The notes: generated by a model not told the origin, from the letters alone. 64,000 nt of DNA from Nymphalis io (GCF_905147045.1 NC_065894.1:13429501-13493500); one strand, 5' to 3'; positions 1 to 12,989 are shown, numbered from the stretch's first letter. Program-made: numbers and translations.

Positions 1-373
1 GCAATGAAAATTTTATTGTGTTACATATTTTTATGACAGGGTAGGTAAAAAATTACAATAAACAAAGTGCCTTATATCTAAATCGTTCCGTAACGTCCAT
101 ATACTAAATTGCTTCACAGTTTTAACAGGCGCTTGCGCCAACAATGATTTCTTTTTTTAATTTTTTAAAACATATTATACATGCAGCACCGTCGGTCTGT
201 TCTGTCATCCTTATGTCAAAACTCAAATGCCAAAATAAATATAGAATTTGAGGTTATGTTATGAAAAAAAAATCACGTACTTATTGGAATTTTATAAATA
301 AAAGTACTAAATAATATTAAAATAGTGCAAAGGTAATTGAAAATAATTGTTTCCGTGTTCATACTAATAATTT

Positions 374-668
374 AGTAGTGCACAAGTGTGTATGCAAACA
401 CAGGTGCACTCTCTATTCTCTAACTCTCATAATCCAATGGGACGGCAATCCAACACAACCGGAAAGAGTTCTGTCGCAGGACCAATGGCTTTACGTGCTT
501 TCCGAGGCACTGGAGTGTACACTTCTCTAACTTCCAAACTCCAGGCTGCTACTGAGAATTTTCTGACAGAAAAACTCAATAACTTTTTATTGTCCCGACC
601 TGGGAATTGAACCCAAGACCTCCTGTCTGCGGCCTTACATTAAGCCAACAGACCAACGAGGCAGTCAT
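374..668 (-). mobile_element. tRNA-derived SINE (family S1) inside H1
   Basis: Read on the minus strand it begins with a tRNA-like head (GCCTCGTTGGTCTG...) and carries a good RNA polymerase III B box, GGTTCAATTCC, about 60 nt in, followed by about 220 nt of body. A second full copy lies at 31737-32008, an opposite-orientation copy at 44501-44798 (H3), and a truncated copy at 47681-47795 (H4). It is not a functional tRNA gene: the cloverleaf is incomplete and the body continues. Confidence 0.7.
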
Positions 669-1052
669 GACCTATATGGAAATTATACAGATAATAAATG
701 ATATTACTTTAAATTGCAACTAACATTTAAAAAGTATTTATAAAAAAAATAATTTGTTTTTCTCATTTAGATGTAAGGTATAAAAAAGCAAACAGTTATA
801 TAGGCTTCGTCCTTCCTTGGGGCTCAAGCTTGCTGCCTACTAAATTGCATCAAAATCGGTTCGGCTAAGTTAGCCATGAAACAGAGAGATAAACATTTAT
901 AATATTAGTGAATATAAATTCAATTAAATAAAACCAATAAATAGAATATGATAATAATTATTATTGGCTCTAATGTTGAAAAGGACTTAACCTTTTTTAA
1001 GTGATTAATGCCAGTTAGTGATAAATTGTGTTGGTGGACTATTGATACTTTT

Positions 1053-1340
1053 CACTGGTGGTAAGGCTTTGTGCAAGCTCGTCTGGGTAGGTACCACCCA
1101 CTCATCAGATATTCTACCGCAAAACAACAGTACTTGGTATTGTTGTGTTCCAGTTTGAAGGGTGAGTGAGTCAGTGTAATTACAGGCACAAGGGACATAA
1201 CATCTTAGTTCCCAAAGTTGGTGGCGCATTGGTGATGCAATTGTTAAAATTTCTTACAATGCCAATGTCTATGGGCGTTGATGATTACTTACCATCAGGT
1301 GGCCCATATGCTCGTCCGCCTATCTATACTATAAAAAAAA
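1053..1340 (+). mobile_element. SINE-like 290-bp element (family S3) inside H1
   Basis: Starts ACTGGTGGTAAGGCTTTGTG and ends ACTATAAAAAAAA. It contains the block ACTTACCATCAGGTGG near the 3' end, which also occurs near the 3' end of the L1a LINEs in this window. Other copies: 11938-12219, 18734-19028 (with target-site duplication), 43832-44118 (minus), 48149-48421, 51308-51592 (minus), and diverged or partial ones at 2750-2880, 18163-18290, 54480-54610, 57880-57970 and 62022-62150. Confidence 0.7.
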
Positions 1341-2549
1341 GACTTTCCCTTAAGACACGAAGTTACCGAAAGTTCACATAAAATTACTTATTAATGTTTT
1401 AGACCAGATCGTAATACAGGTGTGATCTAGATTAATGGGGACTTTAATAGAAAAAAAATAATAACACTAAGAAGCAACTGAAAGCAATTCTTCAACAATA
1501 TTGATCTCAATGTAACTTATACAACAGTTTTTTATAGAATAATTTTTAGATTAAGAAAAATCTTTAGAGTAATAATCACCTATCGTCCCTGACAGAGAGA
1601 CACGTCTCCGCAGCGTATGCTGTCAGAAATTGTATAATCATTTTATTTAAAGACAAAAAATACAGATTAAAAAATTTATGTATGTAATATTTTTTTTTTA
1701 TAAATACATATTGTTACGCATTTCAAATCCCCAATGTAAGCCCCTTATAAATAACATCGTACGTAAACAAATCCGATAGTAAATAGGAAATCGTATATAA
1801 CTGTCAATTTAGCGGACATGTAATTTCGATACGCGAAATCGACATCCGCATTAATTTTGGCAGCTGCCTAGATTTTGTGGGGAAAATGCTTTTCTATGCC
1901 ATAAAGAATAGGAGTTGTTTTGGTATGGTTATCAATCGTAGTTTGGGGATTGCGATCGCGTCTGTCTTTTGCGTGGAACCCTTCCGCGTGGACCCGGATT
2001 ATGTCCACTGGGACATGTACGGATAGCAAAGCAATGTCTACAAATAAGCCATTATTATTGTTTGTCATATAGTTCCATCTAGTTCCTGAATCACTGATTA
2101 AACTTATTTTATAATAATATATGTATAATAAAAATAATTTGTCGTTCAATAGGCGACGAATGAGCGTAAAGTATTTAGTCAGATTGCTCATCAAAAAACA
2201 TATATACATAATAATAATAAATCACTGAACTGATTTTGATGAAATTTTGTATGAAGCAACCTTGAAACTTATGGGCTTTTTATACCTAACACTGCCCCTT
2301 ACCCCTACCGCGACTGGCAGACAGGGCCCCTTGTTATTTCGTATTTATAATATTAGTATAAATAAATTAGCAATTGAAATGATCTTGTGGAAATTTGATT
2401 TTTTTTTTAATTTGATCAAGTACAAGGATTAAATAGTAGCTGGCTATAGTTTTTTTTTCAATATTAGTAAAGTCTAAGCATCGAAGCGAAGCGTCCAAGC
2501 AGAGAAATAATGTATTATGCTAACGCCACACGATTCGAAGTAAGGGTGA

Positions 2550-4690
2550 AGTAAGGGTGGATGGGGTCGCACCCTCGCTCATCATGCGCCGCCCATGAAC
2601 CCTCGCCTGCGCAAGTTAATAAGAGTGGGGTGAATGTATATTGAGACGGTAAAGTTGTGGCTGTGGACTTTAATATATATAAATAGACATACTTTCTGAT
2701 ATAATCTTTTTCTACGTGAAAACTTGAGGTTATATGATATTTATAGGAAGACATGCAGGAAAAAACACCACCTGATGATAAGTGGTCACCACCATAGAAA
2801 CTGGCACTGCAACCAACCACGTATCTAAGATTTAAGTTTCTTGTGCGTGCAATTCCACTGGCTCACTCACCTATCAAAACAAAAAGCAATACAAATTATT
2901 GCTGCCTGTTGCTATTTTAGCAATTGATGTGTACCAAGACAGGTTTGTTCAATGCCATCAAGAAATATCCCAAAAAAAATTCTAAGATATCAATAACACA
3001 ACAAAGAACATATATATTTTTTAATACTTATTGCACAACATAAATTCACATAAGAGTATAAAAACATATTTTCTTTTTTAAAAATTTCTATTAATGTTGC
3101 TACATTTTTTTTTGTAAGTTATTAAATAGATTACTTAAATATTTAAGTTAATGAAAATAATAATTAACTTAGTAATCGAAATAAAAAAGTATATTTACTA
3201 AGAAAATTATATGCCAACATGTATACTTAATGCCGAAATAGAACTGTACCTATATATACCTATTCCTGATGCAAAAGCTACATATAAAATGACTTTTTCG
3301 ACTTTTCCTCAGGTGCTTTCCCGTATCATCTTTCATTGAAATTTTAGTTATTTCGATAATAAGACGTTTTATAATATATACAGCTAAATTACCAATACAT
3401 AATTAACTAAAAGTTTGGTTATTATTTTTACTGTGAACCAAGAATGCAAGAACGGCAATGAAGTTGAAGTTTAAGGACTCAATTCCAGACAAGCACCTCT
3501 AAGTTTTCATCTGCATAATTTGTGGTTTTATATCTTATAGGAAAATCAACCTCCAAACGACATTAGAGTAGCGTGGTGGAATAAGCCTCAATTGTTTTCA
3601 TTGGGAGAGGAGTAATTTGCCCAGCGCCACGACATTTCTGGGCTCTTACTTTTATATACAACTATTGAAAAGCATATCGGATCCTAAACAAGCTGCAGAT
3701 TAAACAATCCTTCCTCCCCGCGTCACATATACTTGATCTATGGTAACTTTTTTTTATTTCGCGTACGCGCACGACAAGCTGCTACCGCAATCAAAACAAT
3801 CTCCACGTGACAATCTCGACGTGTTTATTTTGACTCACCGGTAGCGACGTGTGCACGCGTCTTATATTATTTTAGGTTTAATTTTAAACGTTTATAAGTT
3901 GAGCATTGAGATTGATTAAATTTTGTATCATTTGATAATATATACATCTAATAGGCAAATTCAATCTTAGATGGTATTCTCTTAATCGATTTAAGCCATG
4001 CTTAAAAATGAATCGCCGTCTGCTGCTAACCTCCAGACTCCGGACTGAGAACTTCTCGAAAGGAAACCCGATTTTTTTTTATTCACCCTAACCGATTTGT
4101 GTTGGAGCCTCGGAACTCAAGGTCAGCGAGCTAAATAAAATAAAAATAAAGTCGTTAGCGAAAATATTTTTAAACAAACAAGTCAACATACTAATGAAGA
4201 CGCCACGCGTTATCGTAGTCCTATGATAATAAAAGTAATCGTTTTTAATTTATACTAAAGTAATTAACTAATGAGGACAAACATTAATTCCTTGTGACTA
4301 CGTGCGTGAACTCGTATATTCCATTTTATCCCGTAAATTGGGTATATATCGGTTAAGTACAAACTTATGTATTGCTTCCAGACTATTTCTGTGTCAAATT
4401 ACATTATCATCGGACAAATTTCGTATTTATATTATGAGTTTGACTAGCACTACAGATCATGACTTGGCACTCGAAAAGTTAAATATACCTCACCTATTAG
4501 TGTGTTTTATAATCCTATAAATACCATATTTAGGTACTTGTCTTGCAGTGTTAAGGATTGATAGTTTGAATGGGTCAAGTGTATCAAATTGATTGCCGGA
4601 TTTTAGGACCCACAATAATCTACTTCAGATTTAAAATCAGCACTACCATTCTATAGAGAGTGACGTTACGTGTATATATATATATATATA
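2550..4690 (+). repeat. Segmental duplication X, copy 1
   Basis: Matches 61816-64000 in the same orientation with few substitutions and small indels, across sequence with no recognisable gene. It includes a diverged S3 fragment near 2750-2880 and a decayed SINE of family S2 at about 3490-3660. The short open frame 4302-4520 (+) is present in both copies, but its composition is that of AT-rich noncoding DNA and I do not call it a gene. The right edge in this copy is a (TA)n run at about 4674-4690. The second copy runs off the window end in a longer AT run. Confidence 0.85.
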
Positions 4691-5522
4691 TCGGCGAGAT
4701 TCTATATATTTATATCGATTCAAAATAAAGCGCAAGAAGGAAGTAATATTACTTTCATTTTTGTCACATGTACTAAATAGGAAGTAATATTTTTTATATA
4801 TCGTGAACGTTTTCCTCCCGCATTTGAGGGGTGGGGCATTGTTAGATACGCTCCCTTACTGTACCGCTTACAACGTGTATGCAATTTCACGACGATCGAT
4901 TATGTAATTAAGAAATGAAATCGTAAAAAACAATAAACTTTGCTTTTATAATATCAGTTAGGTTATTAAAACTTAAGATGGCAACAAAACATACCTACGC
5001 CTACTATTGTGTAGGCGCGGCTTGCGCTCACGCACGCTATAATTCAGCGACCAATGAAAACGAGCGATCAATTGATGTATTTTAATCTGTAACCACACAC
5101 GACCGCGGCTCGTGTCATTTGATATGATGACGTAGTTTATTGAATAACGTCTGAGAATCATGAATTAATACAAATACTTTTATATAATTATGTCTGTCTA
5201 GTGATTAATGACAATTGAACGGATGACATCCGATTGATATGTGCATAGACAGACAGATTATATCACTTGAAAATAATGCTTTTGAGTCTACTAGTTTTTT
5301 TTGAATCGATATGGCCCAGTGGTTAGAACTAATCTTAACCGGTAATCTGCTCTATGTGCACCCACCAACGAGCATCGAAGCAACGTGGTGGAACAAGTCT
5401 TTTTTTTAGGCGGGTAACTCTTTAATAAAACAATTAGAACCAATTTAATATAATACTTATACATATACATTGATTAAAAAAACCGCGTAATTTATTTATA
5501 TATTATTATATATATGTATCAA
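4691..5522. other. Gene-free AT-rich interval with a SINE remnant
   Basis: No coding signal. At about 5308-5408 there is an internally deleted family-S2 SINE: the A-box-like TGGCCCAGTGG is kept, followed after a deletion by the GTGGTGGAACAAG part and a T-rich end. Confidence 0.5.
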
Positions 5523-6811
5523 ACTTTCACATAAAAAATCAAAAATCAAACCTTCTCAACTAAATTTCGGTGATAAAAGTATGTGTGAGAAGTGAACTAT
5601 AAGAAGGTAACATAAATGTTATATTTTTAAATACATAATTAGATAAGCATCTTTCAACCCGTCTGTGTTAGACAGTAACTTTCTGTCAAACACAGGACTT
5701 AAGTACCTAACTTAACAATCGCTAGGTAAAGACTCGACTTAAATAATTAATTAAGGAGAGAAGGTTTGGAACTCACTTAAACATTACATACAGAAACGTT
5801 GCTCTTATACTATATTGAAATTTAATTCATATCGCATCCAAAGAAGCTTTACTTAAAGAACCATATAACAATAAATGTATTATTATTAGGTCCTTACATA
5901 TGAAATTGGCGTTTTGTACGGGAGGAATATAAAGTTATTATTTTTTTGTAAAATATATTTAATTAATCAAAATACCGTTGCTATCCATACACTTTTGCCA
6001 TCTCATAGATCCTTTTACTAAAAAACACCATGGGGGCGAGAATCAATAAACTCTTTGAAGGTGGTTTGGACCTCCGCATCGGAGTTGAATTTTTTTCCTT
6101 GTAAGAAGTTGTCCAAATTCCAGAAAAAATGGTAATCTGTTGGAGACAGGCCCGGGGGGTACGGTGGATGTCGTAGACATTCTAATTGTAGCATTTAACT
6201 TAGTGATTGTTAATTGTACAGTGTGTGTCTTGCGTTGTCGTGAAGCAGCAGTGGCCTAGAGCGATTGACCAATCTCGGTTGTTTAGCTGCTAGTTCTTCC
6301 TTCATGGTTTGCAGTTGCTGACAATAGATATGCCGTAATAGTTTGGCCAGATTTTAAAAAGCTGTAGTGAACGACACCGGCGCTAGTCCACCAAACACTC
6401 ACAAGTAACTTTTTCTGAGTCAATTTTCGTTTAGGGTAGGATTTGGCTGGGTTTCCAGGGTTCAGCCATAGCGACGAGCGCTTCCGATTATCGTACAGTA
6501 TCTACTTTTCATCATAAGTAATGATTCGATTTAAAATCCCTTCATTATTGTGTCGGTTGAGCAAAGTAACACAGCAGTCTACGCGTGTTTGCAAGTTCGA
6601 TTCACTCAATTCATGAGGTACCCATCGTTCAAGTTTTTTTACTTTCCCGATTTGCTTGAAATGAATTAATACAGTTTTATCACTTACCCCGAAGACTGCA
6701 GCTATCTCTGAAGTGCTTTGTGATGGATCCGCTTCCACAATAGCCTTTAATTCTTCATTTTCAACTTTTGTCTCCGACCGTCCACGGGGTTAGTTCTGAA
6801 GGTCGAAATTT
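5523..6811 (+). repeat. Segmental duplication Z, copy 1
   Basis: Direct repeat of 23474-24764, covering about 365 bp of flank plus the 3' two thirds of a mariner element. The flank includes an imperfect palindrome at about 5666-5695 (CTGTGTTAGACAG ... CTGTCAAACACAG). Both copies share a premature TAG in the transposase, so the mariner was already dead when the block was copied. The break at 6811 falls inside the transposase gene. Confidence 0.85.
5889..6811 (-). pseudogene. Mariner-type transposase, truncated and broken
   Basis: The minus-strand element has its 3' terminal inverted repeat at 5889 (GGTCCTTACATATGAAATT), next to a TA dinucleotide as expected for Tc1/mariner target sites. The readable part, 6502-6780, contains the second helix-turn-helix region (SEIAAVFGVSDKTV) and runs to the first catalytic Asp (ITYDEK), where the next codon is TAG in place of the usual Trp. 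Downstream remnants include SPTDYHFF, the region of the last catalytic Asp of a DD34D enzyme, plus further stops. The N-terminal part is missing because the block ends at 6811. No active transposase can come from it. The less truncated sister copy starts at 23844. Confidence 0.85.
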
Positions 6812-7460
6812 CGTTATCGGTTATTGAAAATTTGAAAAAATGCATATCGGAAGCTAAAGTTCAATAAATGACAATATTTAAAGTAATGCATCAACCCAAA
6901 CAACTGGTTTTTCATGTTTTTGAATAATCTTTTGACCAATTGTAGATGCGTCTCACTTGAAACGTTTAAGGTATTATAACCCTTTCCTGTCACGGGATCA
7001 ATGTAGGACCACCGTCGGTTTTTATTTATATAATTGCAAAATTTCGACCGGAAGTTACGAGAAAGACGCATCAGTTGGTCCCCTGATGACGCTTCGATGA
7101 CTTTTATCAAACCACGCGCTGGACATTATATCTGTTATGGGAACTCACCATTAGGGCCTTTAAAAAAATTAAATAAGTTTAATTTGAAAGGGACTATTAA
7201 GCTTTATGCTTCCGAAAAAGAAAATTTAAATATAGAATAATATACTTTTTGAAATGATTACTATTCATTTAATTGCAGTAATTAAACCAAATTATAAAAA
7301 AAATATTTTTAAATACTCATTACTAATTTTTTTTGTTAATTTTCACGAAGTAACACATTTAAATATACAAAAGTCATTTATAGAAAGTTCGTGACAAAAC
7401 CGTATCCAGTGTATCTCTTCGAAGTTATTTCAAATTGAAATGCATGGAATTTAAATCGTC
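6812..7460. other. Unassigned interval with a 98-codon minus-strand frame
   Basis: No recognised gene. On the minus strand 6814-7110 is open for 98 codons, starting MIKVIEASSGDQLMRL and containing RRWSYIDPVTGKGYNTL, which looks more protein-like than the surrounding AT-rich DNA. It could be a decayed exon or TE fragment; I cannot assign a family. 7111-7460 shows nothing. Confidence 0.3.
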
Positions 7461-10400
7461 TTTTTTTTTTATATGCCCCGGGATGGCAAATGACTCTACT
7501 CCACCTGATGGTAAGTGGTAGTAGAGTCCAAACGCGACGACGGCCAGTACAGTCGGGAAGAATGTTCTGTACTAGCCGTCCCCGCCTTGTCAGCCCGCAA
7601 GATGCCTCTTCACGCCTCGTTTGAAGGAACCCGGGTTGTAAGAGGAGGGGAACACGTGAGCTGGTAAGGAATTCCATTCTTTGGTAGTGCGGCAAAGAAA
7701 GGAGTTGCCAAATTTCTTTGTGCGCGATGGAATTGATGTCACAGTTAGGCGGTGACATCGAGAACCAGCTCGCGTGGACTTAAGAAGGAAGGGGGAAGCA
7801 GGAATTAGAGAGAATAATTCCTCAGAGCACTCGCCGTGATACAGACGATAGAAAGCGCTCAGTGCTGCTATCTCGCGACGCAATTGTAAAGGTTCAAGGG
7901 TGTTTGTGACCTTTACGTCGCCAAGAATGCGTACTGCACGTCGCTGCAACCGGTCCAAGGCCTCCATTAGGTACTTAGCGGAGCCATCCCAAAGGTGCGA
8001 GCAATATTCAACGCAAGACCGTACCTGTGTTTTGTACAGCAGGCACAGTTGTTGTGGCGTGAAAAAGCGCCGCACCTTGTTCAGAACTCCGAGTTTCCGT
8101 GAAGCTGTTTTTATAACAGCCTCGATGTAATCCCTTGGACTAAGGTCGCAGCGAACGTCAATCACCAGCATGGCGATTTTGCTTTGCATCACCAGCGGAG
8201 TACCACAGAGGGAGGGAAGAGGGGAAAATGTTGACTTTTTCGCCGTGAGAGCGCATACCTGTGTTTTCTTGGCGTTAAACTCAACAAGATTATCAGAGCC
8301 CCATTTGGCGATGAGCTCTAACGTCCTATCGAGTTCAATGACAAGATTCTTCCGCCTCTCCTCAATTTCCGCTCGCCCAGCCACTGCGCGTCCGTGGTAT
8401 CCACCATGCACTGTACTATCGTCTGCATAGCAATGTATGTTCCCAAGGGAGAGCATATCATTGATATGCAAAAGAAAGAGTGTGGGAGATAGCACAGATT
8501 CCTGCGGGACCCCAGCATTCACTACATAGAATTGTGAAGCGCAACCATCTACTCAAACACGAAGGCTACGCTTGTGTAGGAAGCTGGCAATCCAGGTGCA
8601 TAGCTGAGCAGGCAGACCATATGCCGGTAGCTTGGAGAGAAGACTTCTGTGCCAGACCCTGTCGAAAGCCTTGGAGATATCGAGGCTGACAGCCAACGAT
8701 TCTCCATGCTTGTCGATAGCTTCACCCCAGAGGTGTGTTACGTACGCTAGAAGATCACCTGTGGACCGTTTTGGTCGAAACCCGTACTGACGATCATTAA
8801 TTAGACAGTGATCTTCTAGGTAATGGATCAGTTGGTTGTTTAAAATCCGTTCCATCACCTTACAAAGTACTGAGGTGAAAGCTATTGGCCGATAATTTGC
8901 CGGGTCAGACCGATCCCCTTTTTTGGGAACCGCTTGCACATTAGCTCTTCTCCAAGCCTCCGGCACACTTCCCGAAGAGAGAGAAAGTTGGAACAGGCGC
9001 GTTAACACAGGAGACAGCTCCGCTGCGCACTTCTTCAGCACTATGGCTGGTATTCCATCGGGACCGCTAGCTTTCCGTACATCAAGTGATTGCAGCTCCG
9101 CACGCACATCACGTTGCCTGATTTTAATGTCAGGCATCGTATGGCCACATGCAGGTATTGTAGGTGGCAGTGCACTACAATCATCGATGACGGAATTGTC
9201 GGCAAAGAGTTTAGCCAGGAGATCAGCTTGCTCTTGCGGACTGTGAGCTAGCGATCCGTCCGGATTTCTGAGCGGTGGCAGCGAAGGTTGGCAGAAATTG
9301 TTTTGCACAGACTTGGTCAGACGCCAGAAGCTACGGGAGCCCCTAGGATGCGAAACAAGGTCATGACCAATCTGTACAATGCGCTGTGCATCCGCTCTCG
9401 TGTATGCCTTTCTACAGGACTTGGAATTTTTATTATAGTTTGCTTTCAGTGAGTCAATGTTAGATGCCCCGCTAATACAGCCGTTGATCCACTTGCGATA
9501 TGCCGCCTGCTTAGATGATACAGCATCGGCACATTCACGAGTGAACCAACGGTTACGCGTACTCCTACTGACGAGATCTGAGCTAGGAATGTAGTATTCC
9601 ATTCCCAGCATGATCTCGCCAGCAACAGCAGCGGCACTAGCTGTCGGGTCATTCCCACTGAAGCAACGTTCCTTCCATGGGACCGACGCATAGTTATCGC
9701 GCATACCGTCCCAATCCGCCGACTTATAGTGCCAAACGCGACGTTTGCATACCGCTAGTGGCGGCAGCTTGGCCTGTGGCACTCTGGTAGAAATAAGGCT
9801 GTGATCCGAAGAGCCAAGAGGAGCCTGAACCACAACCTGATATTCCACCGGGTGAGAAGTCAGCAGAAGGTCCAGTAGAGAAGGTGTTTGCCCATCAATA
9901 TCTGGGATCCTGGTGGGCTGATCAACCAGTTGGGTCAAGTCATGTGTGAGAGCAAAAACATGAGCAGTCCTTCCAGCATGGTCAGTTTTGAGGGATTTCA
10001 ACCAGGATTCGTGGTGGGCATTAAAATCCCCCAAAAACACCAATTCCGCGTTAGGAAATTGCTCTTGCGCAGCATCTGCCACCCGACTAAGATGGTCAAA
10101 TAATCGGCTTGTCTCCAAGTCACCATTGTGGGATCTGTAGAGGCACACGTAGACACGGCTCTGACGAACCAGGTCCACACGTACCACCAACATGGAGAAA
10201 GAGGGGTCCTCCAAGCAGCGTAGTCGGTGACAGCAAACATCCGTCCTGACGAACAAGCATACTCCGGCTTTCGCTTTGAAGGATTCTTCAAGCGTGTAGC
10301 CGGGATAATTAAGGTAGCTGGTATCGGCAGGACGGAGTATTTGTGTCTCCGTGAGAAACAACATTGCTGGCCGTGCTGTCTCGAGATGGTGGTGGACAGC

Positions 10401-11093
10401 GTTGAGGTTAGTGTGGAGTCCTCGGATGTTAGAGAACTCGACCTCAAACAGCGAGGGTATGGTGGGGGTGTGCACCGCTGTACGACCGTTATTTCTTTTT
10501 TGTTGCGCCATTTCGGAAAAATGAAATGGAAAAGAGACGTGAAGCGAGCGATGTATTGCCACGATAGGGATGGGCAAAGTGTGGAGGCGTGTTTCCCCAA
10601 GTGGTTGCCAAAAGGAAAAATACACTGACCCGCCGGACGGAAGGGCCCCCGAACCCCCCCGGAAGTGGCCGCCGGGACCTACCGGTCACCAACCGGCACG
10701 ACGGTCCACCCCGAGATTATGCGTGGCCTGGTGGGGCAGCCTCACGAGCTGGTTAGGCACGCTCGGGCCCCTGTACTATGCCACGGGCGGCCAGCGGAAC
10801 AGCCGTTTCTTCGGGTCTCCCTGACCGGCAGGTCAATACAGTTTCCCCCGGCATTTGTTCAACAGCCGTCTCCAACTGGACCAACACCCATCGCGGCAAT
10901 ACTCGCTCGGGCTCTGGCTGTACGCTGGCTGACCTCGAAACGCGGCTGCAAGCCACTTCACGAGTTTTTCACCATGCGTACGGTGGTAACAAGCCAGGCG
11001 GATGTTAGCATCCTACCACCAGATGAGCAGATGGTCGCTCAGATATCCCTTAGTCGCCTCTTACGACACCCATGGGAAAGAGAGGGGCAGTGA
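7461..11093 (-). mobile_element. Non-LTR retrotransposon L1a, near full-length copy 1
   Basis: A LINE of the Jockey/CR1 type lying on the minus strand. The 3' end is an oligo(A) tail (T run 7461-7470 on the plus strand) preceded by ACTTACCATCAGGTGG. The ORF encodes an APE-type endonuclease and reverse transcriptase. The 5' region (about 10512-11093) is GC-rich and has no convincing ORF1; a minus-strand frame at 10753-10956 might be a remnant of one. I found no clear target-site duplication. Two other copies are at 27175-29372 and 33436-40831. Confidence 0.9.
7590..10511 (-). pseudogene. LINE ORF2: endonuclease-reverse transcriptase, one nonsense codon
   Basis: One reading frame of about 973 codons from MAQQKRNNG at 10511 (an upstream in-frame ATG at 10625 exists) to the stop at 7590. 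N-terminal endonuclease motifs: FSNIRGL, LTETQI, GDFNAHHESW and SSDHS. The reverse transcriptase follows: ASGPDGIP, VPKKGDRSDPANYRPIA, YGFRPKRSTGDL, SLDISKAFDRVW, GVPQESVLSP and the catalytic YADD. The only break is TGA at 8550-8552, where copy 3 has TTA (Leu), so it is a single-substitution loss just before the GVPQ motif. This codon aside, it is as complete as copy 3. Proteins of this kind nick target DNA and copy their RNA in place. Confidence 0.9.
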
Positions 11094-11645
11094 AATGTAT
11101 TCTTTCTCCGTCACTGCACGGATAGAACAAAAACAGTTTTAAACTCTTCTCCTCTTAAACAGTTTTAAACTCTTAAAAGCTTTAAAGTGTTATACTGATT
11201 TAATTATATGGCAACTTTAGTTTTTGTTTAAGTTTCTATATAAATTTTTTTTAATATATTTATGAAAATATATACATATTAATTTTAATAAATATTTTAT
11301 CTTAACAAAATTCGTCAGTACCCTCAATAATAAAAATAATATTTTGACTTGCGAAGCAAACATTCGCTGTACGGTATATTTCCGTTCCTGCCTGAAAGTA
11401 TAAGCCTAACATTAGCATTTATATTAGGTAGGGATTTTGGCATGAATTATCAAAAAAAAAAAAATATTAGAACAAATAACAAAAAATGACATCTATCGTT
11501 GAATAGCGGTAAGCTAACTTGCTTAAAGGTAAAAGTGACATCTATCGAGAATTTTACGACAGTGTCACTTTTATATTAATGTATTATTATATTATTTAAA
11601 AGGCACTATTAAAATATTTATGTACCTAAAATTATTTTAATAAAA
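11094..11645. other. Gene-free AT-rich interval
   Basis: No coding signal. A short inverted repeat, AAAAGTGACA at 11531-11540 and TGTCACTTTT at 11563-11572, surrounds an ATCTATCGAGA segment; ACATCTATCG also occurs nearby at about 11489. This may be a remnant of a small DNA element. Confidence 0.3.
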
Positions 11646-12943
11646 ATATTATTAATGATTTCTTTTTTTAATTTTTTAAAACATATTATAAATGCAGCAC
11701 CGTCGGTCTGTTCTGTCATCCTTATGTCAAAACTCAATTGCCAAAATAAATATAGAATTTGAGGTTATGTTATGAAAAAAAATCACGTACTTATTGGAAT
11801 TTTATAAATAAAAGTACTAAATAATATTAAAATAGTGCAAAGGTAATTGAAAATGATTGTTTCCGTGTTCATACTAATAAATTGTTCTGCCTATAAATTT
11901 AGGCTTTAATTATACCTAATTGTAAAAAAGCTACTAGGTGGTCGGGCTTTGTGCAAGCCTATCTGGGTAGGTACCACCCACTCATCAGATATTCTACCGC
12001 AACACAACAGTACTTGGTATTGTTGTGTTCCAGTTTGAAGGGTGAGTGAGTCAGTGTAATTACAGGCACAAGGGACATAACATCTTAGTTCCCAAAGTTG
12101 GTGGCGCATTGGTGATACAATTGTTAAAATTTCTTACAATGCCAATGTCTATGGGCGTTGATGATTACTTACCATCAGGTGGCCCATATGCTCGTCCGCC
12201 TACCTATACTATAAAAAAAGACTGTCCATTAAGACACAAAGTTACCGAAAGTTCACATAAAATTACTTATTAGTGTTTTAGACCAGATCGTAATACAGCT
12301 GTGATCTAGATTAATGGGGACTTTAATAGAAAAAAATTAATAACACTAAGAAGCAACTGAAAGCAATTCTTCAACAATATTGATCTCAATGTAATTTATA
12401 CAACAGTTTTTTATAGAATAATTTTTAGATTAAGAAAAATCTTTAGAGTAATAATCACCTATCGTCCCTGACAGAGAGACACGTCTCTGCAGCGTATGCT
12501 GTCAGAAATTGTATAATCATTTTATTTAAAGACAAAAAATACAGATTAAAAAATGTATGTATGTAATATTTTTTTTTATAAATAAATATTGTTACGCATT
12601 TCAAATCCCCAATGTAAGCCCCTTATAAATAACATCGTACGTAAACAAATCCGATAGTAAATAGGAAACCGTATATAACTGTCAATTTAGCGGACATGTA
12701 ATTTCGATACGCGAAATCGACATCTGCATTAATTTTGGCAGCTGCCTAGATTTTGTGGGGAAAATGCTTTTCTATGCCATAAAGAATAGGGGTTGTTTTG
12801 GTATGGTTATCAATCGTAGTTTGGGGATTGCGATCGCGCCTGTCTTTTGCGTGGAACCCTTCCGCGTGGACCCGGATTATGTCCACTGGGACATGTACGG
12901 ATAGCAAAGCAATGTCTACAAATAAGCCATTATTATTGTTTGT
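11646..12943 (+). repeat. Composite repeat block H, copy 2, left part
   Basis: Matches H1 from about position 143 but lacks the tRNA-derived SINE and the segment after it (H1 about 370-1050). It contains an S3 element (11938-12219). The block is interrupted at 12943 by the NHERF/Sip1-like retrocopy and resumes at 14697. Confidence 0.8.
12932..12943 (+). repeat. Target-site duplication, left
   Basis: ATTATTGTTTGT, repeated exactly at 14697-14708. In the uninterrupted H copies the sequence occurs once at this place, so the 12 bases were duplicated on insertion. Confidence 0.85.
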
Positions 12944-12989
12944 GGCTCGGAGTGTGCGGTAGCAATCGCGCGCATTCACAGTCATAGTT

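Larger units (their letters stand above)
1..2546 (+). repeat. Composite repeat block H, copy 1
   Basis: About 2.5 kb that recurs at 11646-15478 (interrupted), 42310-45492 (reverse complement) and 47607-49945. Seen in order: a unique-looking head (1-370), a reverse-oriented tRNA-derived SINE (374-668), a segment ending in ATTTATAATATTAGT-type sequence typical of lepidopteran RTE/Helitron tails (about 780-920), a 290-bp SINE-like element (1053-1340), and an AT-rich 3' part. On the minus strand 1868-2209 is an open frame of 113 codons that is also open in H3 and H4; it matches nothing I know, and recent duplication alone could keep it open. The copies differ by scattered substitutions and indels. 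H is probably a nest of older insertions copied as a unit, not a single transposon. Confidence 0.8.

Noticed and set aside
599..668. Possible tRNA gene (also at 44501 and 47720)
   Set aside because: B box is good, but the cloverleaf is incomplete and a SINE body follows in every copy.
1868..2209. 113-codon frame conserved in H1, H3 and H4 as a gene
   Set aside because: The copies are too recent for openness to be informative, and the N-terminal half is the AT-rich tail of a repeat.
4302..4520. Small frame present in both X copies
   Set aside because: Conserved only because X is a recent duplication; no start context, motif or neighbour supports it.
10665..11093. Long plus-strand frame opposite the 5' end of the LINE
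   Set aside because: It is antisense to the GC-rich 5' part of L1a and ends at the element edge; no protein family seen.
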